A stretch of DNA of 5,847 nt, taken from Mycobacterium sp. GTDB taxonomy: Bacteria > Actinomycetota > Actinomycetes > Mycobacteriales > Mycobacteriaceae. The position numbers were made by a program, and so were the translations under genes. The stretch is from NCBI GenBank assembly GCA_029256565.1, contig JAQSXQ010000143.1, forward strand, positions 1 to 5,847, in the 5' to 3' direction. Numbering within the stretch: the stretch's first letter is position 1; each line of letters opens with the position of its first letter. This document shows, in pieces, positions 5,248 to 5,847 of this stretch. The notes under the pieces were generated by a model, which was not told where the DNA came from, made no database searches, and saw only the letters and a program-made list of their open reading frames with translations.

Positions 5248-5439
5248 ATGCACGTGGAAGTGGACCGGGATCGCTGCGAGGGAAACGCGGTGTGCTTGGG
5301 TATTGCGCCCGACCTGTTCGATCTGGACGACGAGGACTACGCCGTCGTCAAGGTCGATCCGGTGCCGGCCGACCAAGAGGGCCTGGCCGAGCAATCCATC
5401 GCGGAATGCCCCCGCGCCGCGCTGACCCGCAGAGACTAG
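5248..5439 (+). CDS. fdxD: Small [3Fe-4S]-type ferredoxin FdxD
   Basis: A 63-residue acidic ferredoxin, very like M. tuberculosis Rv3503c (FdxD) from memory. The cluster motif is C10-x2-N13-x2-C16 followed by C54-P55 (ECPRAAL). A [4Fe-4S] ferredoxin of this type would have a fourth Cys at position 13; here it is Asn, the variant found in mycobacterial P450-associated ferredoxins that normally hold a [3Fe-4S] cluster. The MHVEVDRDRCEGNAVC opening and the LDDEDYAVV segment (26-34) are standard for the family. It should act in the cytoplasm as a one-electron carrier. Its partners cannot be read from the window; steroid P450s such as CYP125 with a ferredoxin reductase are plausible. It is the first gene of the KstR-controlled rightward unit, and hsd4A follows 13 nt after its TAG stop. 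The full length is present. Confidence 0.94.
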   Translation: MHVEVDRDRCEGNAVCLGIAPDLFDLDDEDYAVVKVDPVPADQEGLAEQSIAECPRAALTRRD

Positions 5440-5452
5440 AGGTATTCATAAA

Positions 5453-5847
5453 GTGACGAACGACGGCACTCAGAACTCGACCGGTTCCGACCTGTCCGGC
5501 TTGGTCGCCGTGGTGACCGGCGCGGCCGCAGGGCTCGGTAGGGCGGAGGCGATCGGGCTGGCCCGCCAGGGCGCCACGGTGGTGGTCAACGACATCGCAC
5601 CGGCACTGGACAAGTCCGACGTGCTGGACGAGATTTCGTCCGTGGGGTCCAAGGGCGTGGCCGTCGCAGGCGACATCAGCGAGCGCGCCACCGCCGACGA
5701 GTTGGTCAGCACCGCCGACGGACTCGGTGGGCTGGCGATCGTGGTCAACAACGCGGGCATCACGCGGGACCGGATGTTGTTCAACATGTCCGACGAGGAC
5801 TGGGACGCCGTCATCGCCGTACACCTGCGCGGCCACTTCCTGCTGAC
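5453..5847 (+). CDS. hsd4A: Short-chain dehydrogenase Hsd4A, N-terminal part (cut by window end)
   Basis: The first 131 residues of a classical SDR, closely resembling M. tuberculosis Rv3502c (Hsd4A, about 300 residues from memory) and the dehydrogenase domain of peroxisomal multifunctional enzyme type 2 (HSD17B4). Hsd4A oxidises the beta-hydroxyacyl-CoA intermediates of cholesterol side-chain beta-oxidation and has 17-beta-hydroxysteroid dehydrogenase activity. Visible are the nucleotide-binding loop TGAAAGLG (22-29), Asp47 at the end of the second strand, which favours NAD over NADP, GDIS (73-76), the NNAG motif (99-102), ITRDRMLFNMSDEDWDAV (103-120) and VHLRGHFLLT (123-132 region), typical of the HSD17B4 group. 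The catalytic Ser-Tyr-Lys lie beyond the edge. The start is the GTG at 5453, with AGAGGT about 10 nt upstream and DLSGLVAVVTG beginning at residue 13; the usual Lys in DLSGKVAVVTG is Leu here. It is translationally close-packed with fdxD. Confidence 0.94.
   Translation, partial: MTNDGTQNSTGSDLSGLVAVVTGAAAGLGRAEAIGLARQGATVVVNDIAPALDKSDVLDEISSVGSKGVAVAGDISERATADELVSTADGLGGLAIVVNNAGITRDRMLFNMSDEDWDAVIAVHLRGHFLL

Noticed and set aside
5348..5836. A minus-strand frame opposite fdxD and hsd4A
   Set aside because: Antisense to two conserved genes; the translation is low in recognisable motifs and has no start context.
1..5847. Mobile elements, CRISPR arrays, tRNA or rRNA genes, toxin-antitoxin or defence modules
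   Set aside because: No direct-repeat arrays, transposase motifs, terminal inverted repeats or structured RNA genes were seen. The window is filled by ordinary chromosomal genes with uniform base composition.

Overview
The window comes from a high-GC actinobacterium, almost certainly a member of the Mycobacteriaceae and probably a Mycolicibacterium-type environmental species. Codons strongly prefer G or C at the third position. Five genes match, from memory of the proteins, the Mycobacterium tuberculosis cholesterol side-chain locus Rv3502c-Rv3506, with the same order and divergent layout. The flanking regulator and VOC genes are not part of that M. tuberculosis neighbourhood as I remember it.

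Layout, left to right. Positions 1-90 hold the 3' end of an unidentified plus-strand gene. A small VOC-fold protein follows on the plus strand (148-540); its start lies 7 nt after a TANNNT -10 hexamer, which suggests a leaderless mRNA. Converging on it, and overlapping its 3' end by 61 bp, is a minus-strand AraC-type regulator (480-1202) with a DUF6597-like sensor half. Directly upstream on the minus strand is a tight three-gene unit transcribed leftward: fadE26 (5063 to 3882), fadE27 (3859 to 2762) and fadD17 (2724 to 1213). The AraC gene starts only 10 nt after the fadD17 stop and may belong to the same transcript. Rightward from the 184-bp divergent intergenic region run fdxD (5248-5439) and hsd4A (from 5453, cut by the window end).

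The intergenic region carries a perfect match to the KstR operator consensus TnnAACnnGTTnnA (5129-5142). This fits known control of both arms by the cholesterol-responsive repressor KstR. FadD17 would load steroid side-chain acids onto CoA. The FadE26-FadE27 heteromer would introduce the alpha,beta double bond. Hsd4A would oxidise the beta-hydroxyacyl-CoA intermediate, and FdxD would be a small electron carrier, possibly for a steroid P450.

This is a known system, not a new one. The parts that deserve a second look are the AraC gene attached to the end of the fad operon, its antisense tail over the VOC gene, the paired leaderless-type starts, the leader elements (hairpin and possible 12-codon upstream ORF) around the KstR operator, and the Asn-for-Cys cluster site in FdxD. 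No RNA genes, insertion sequences, CRISPR arrays or long repeats were seen.
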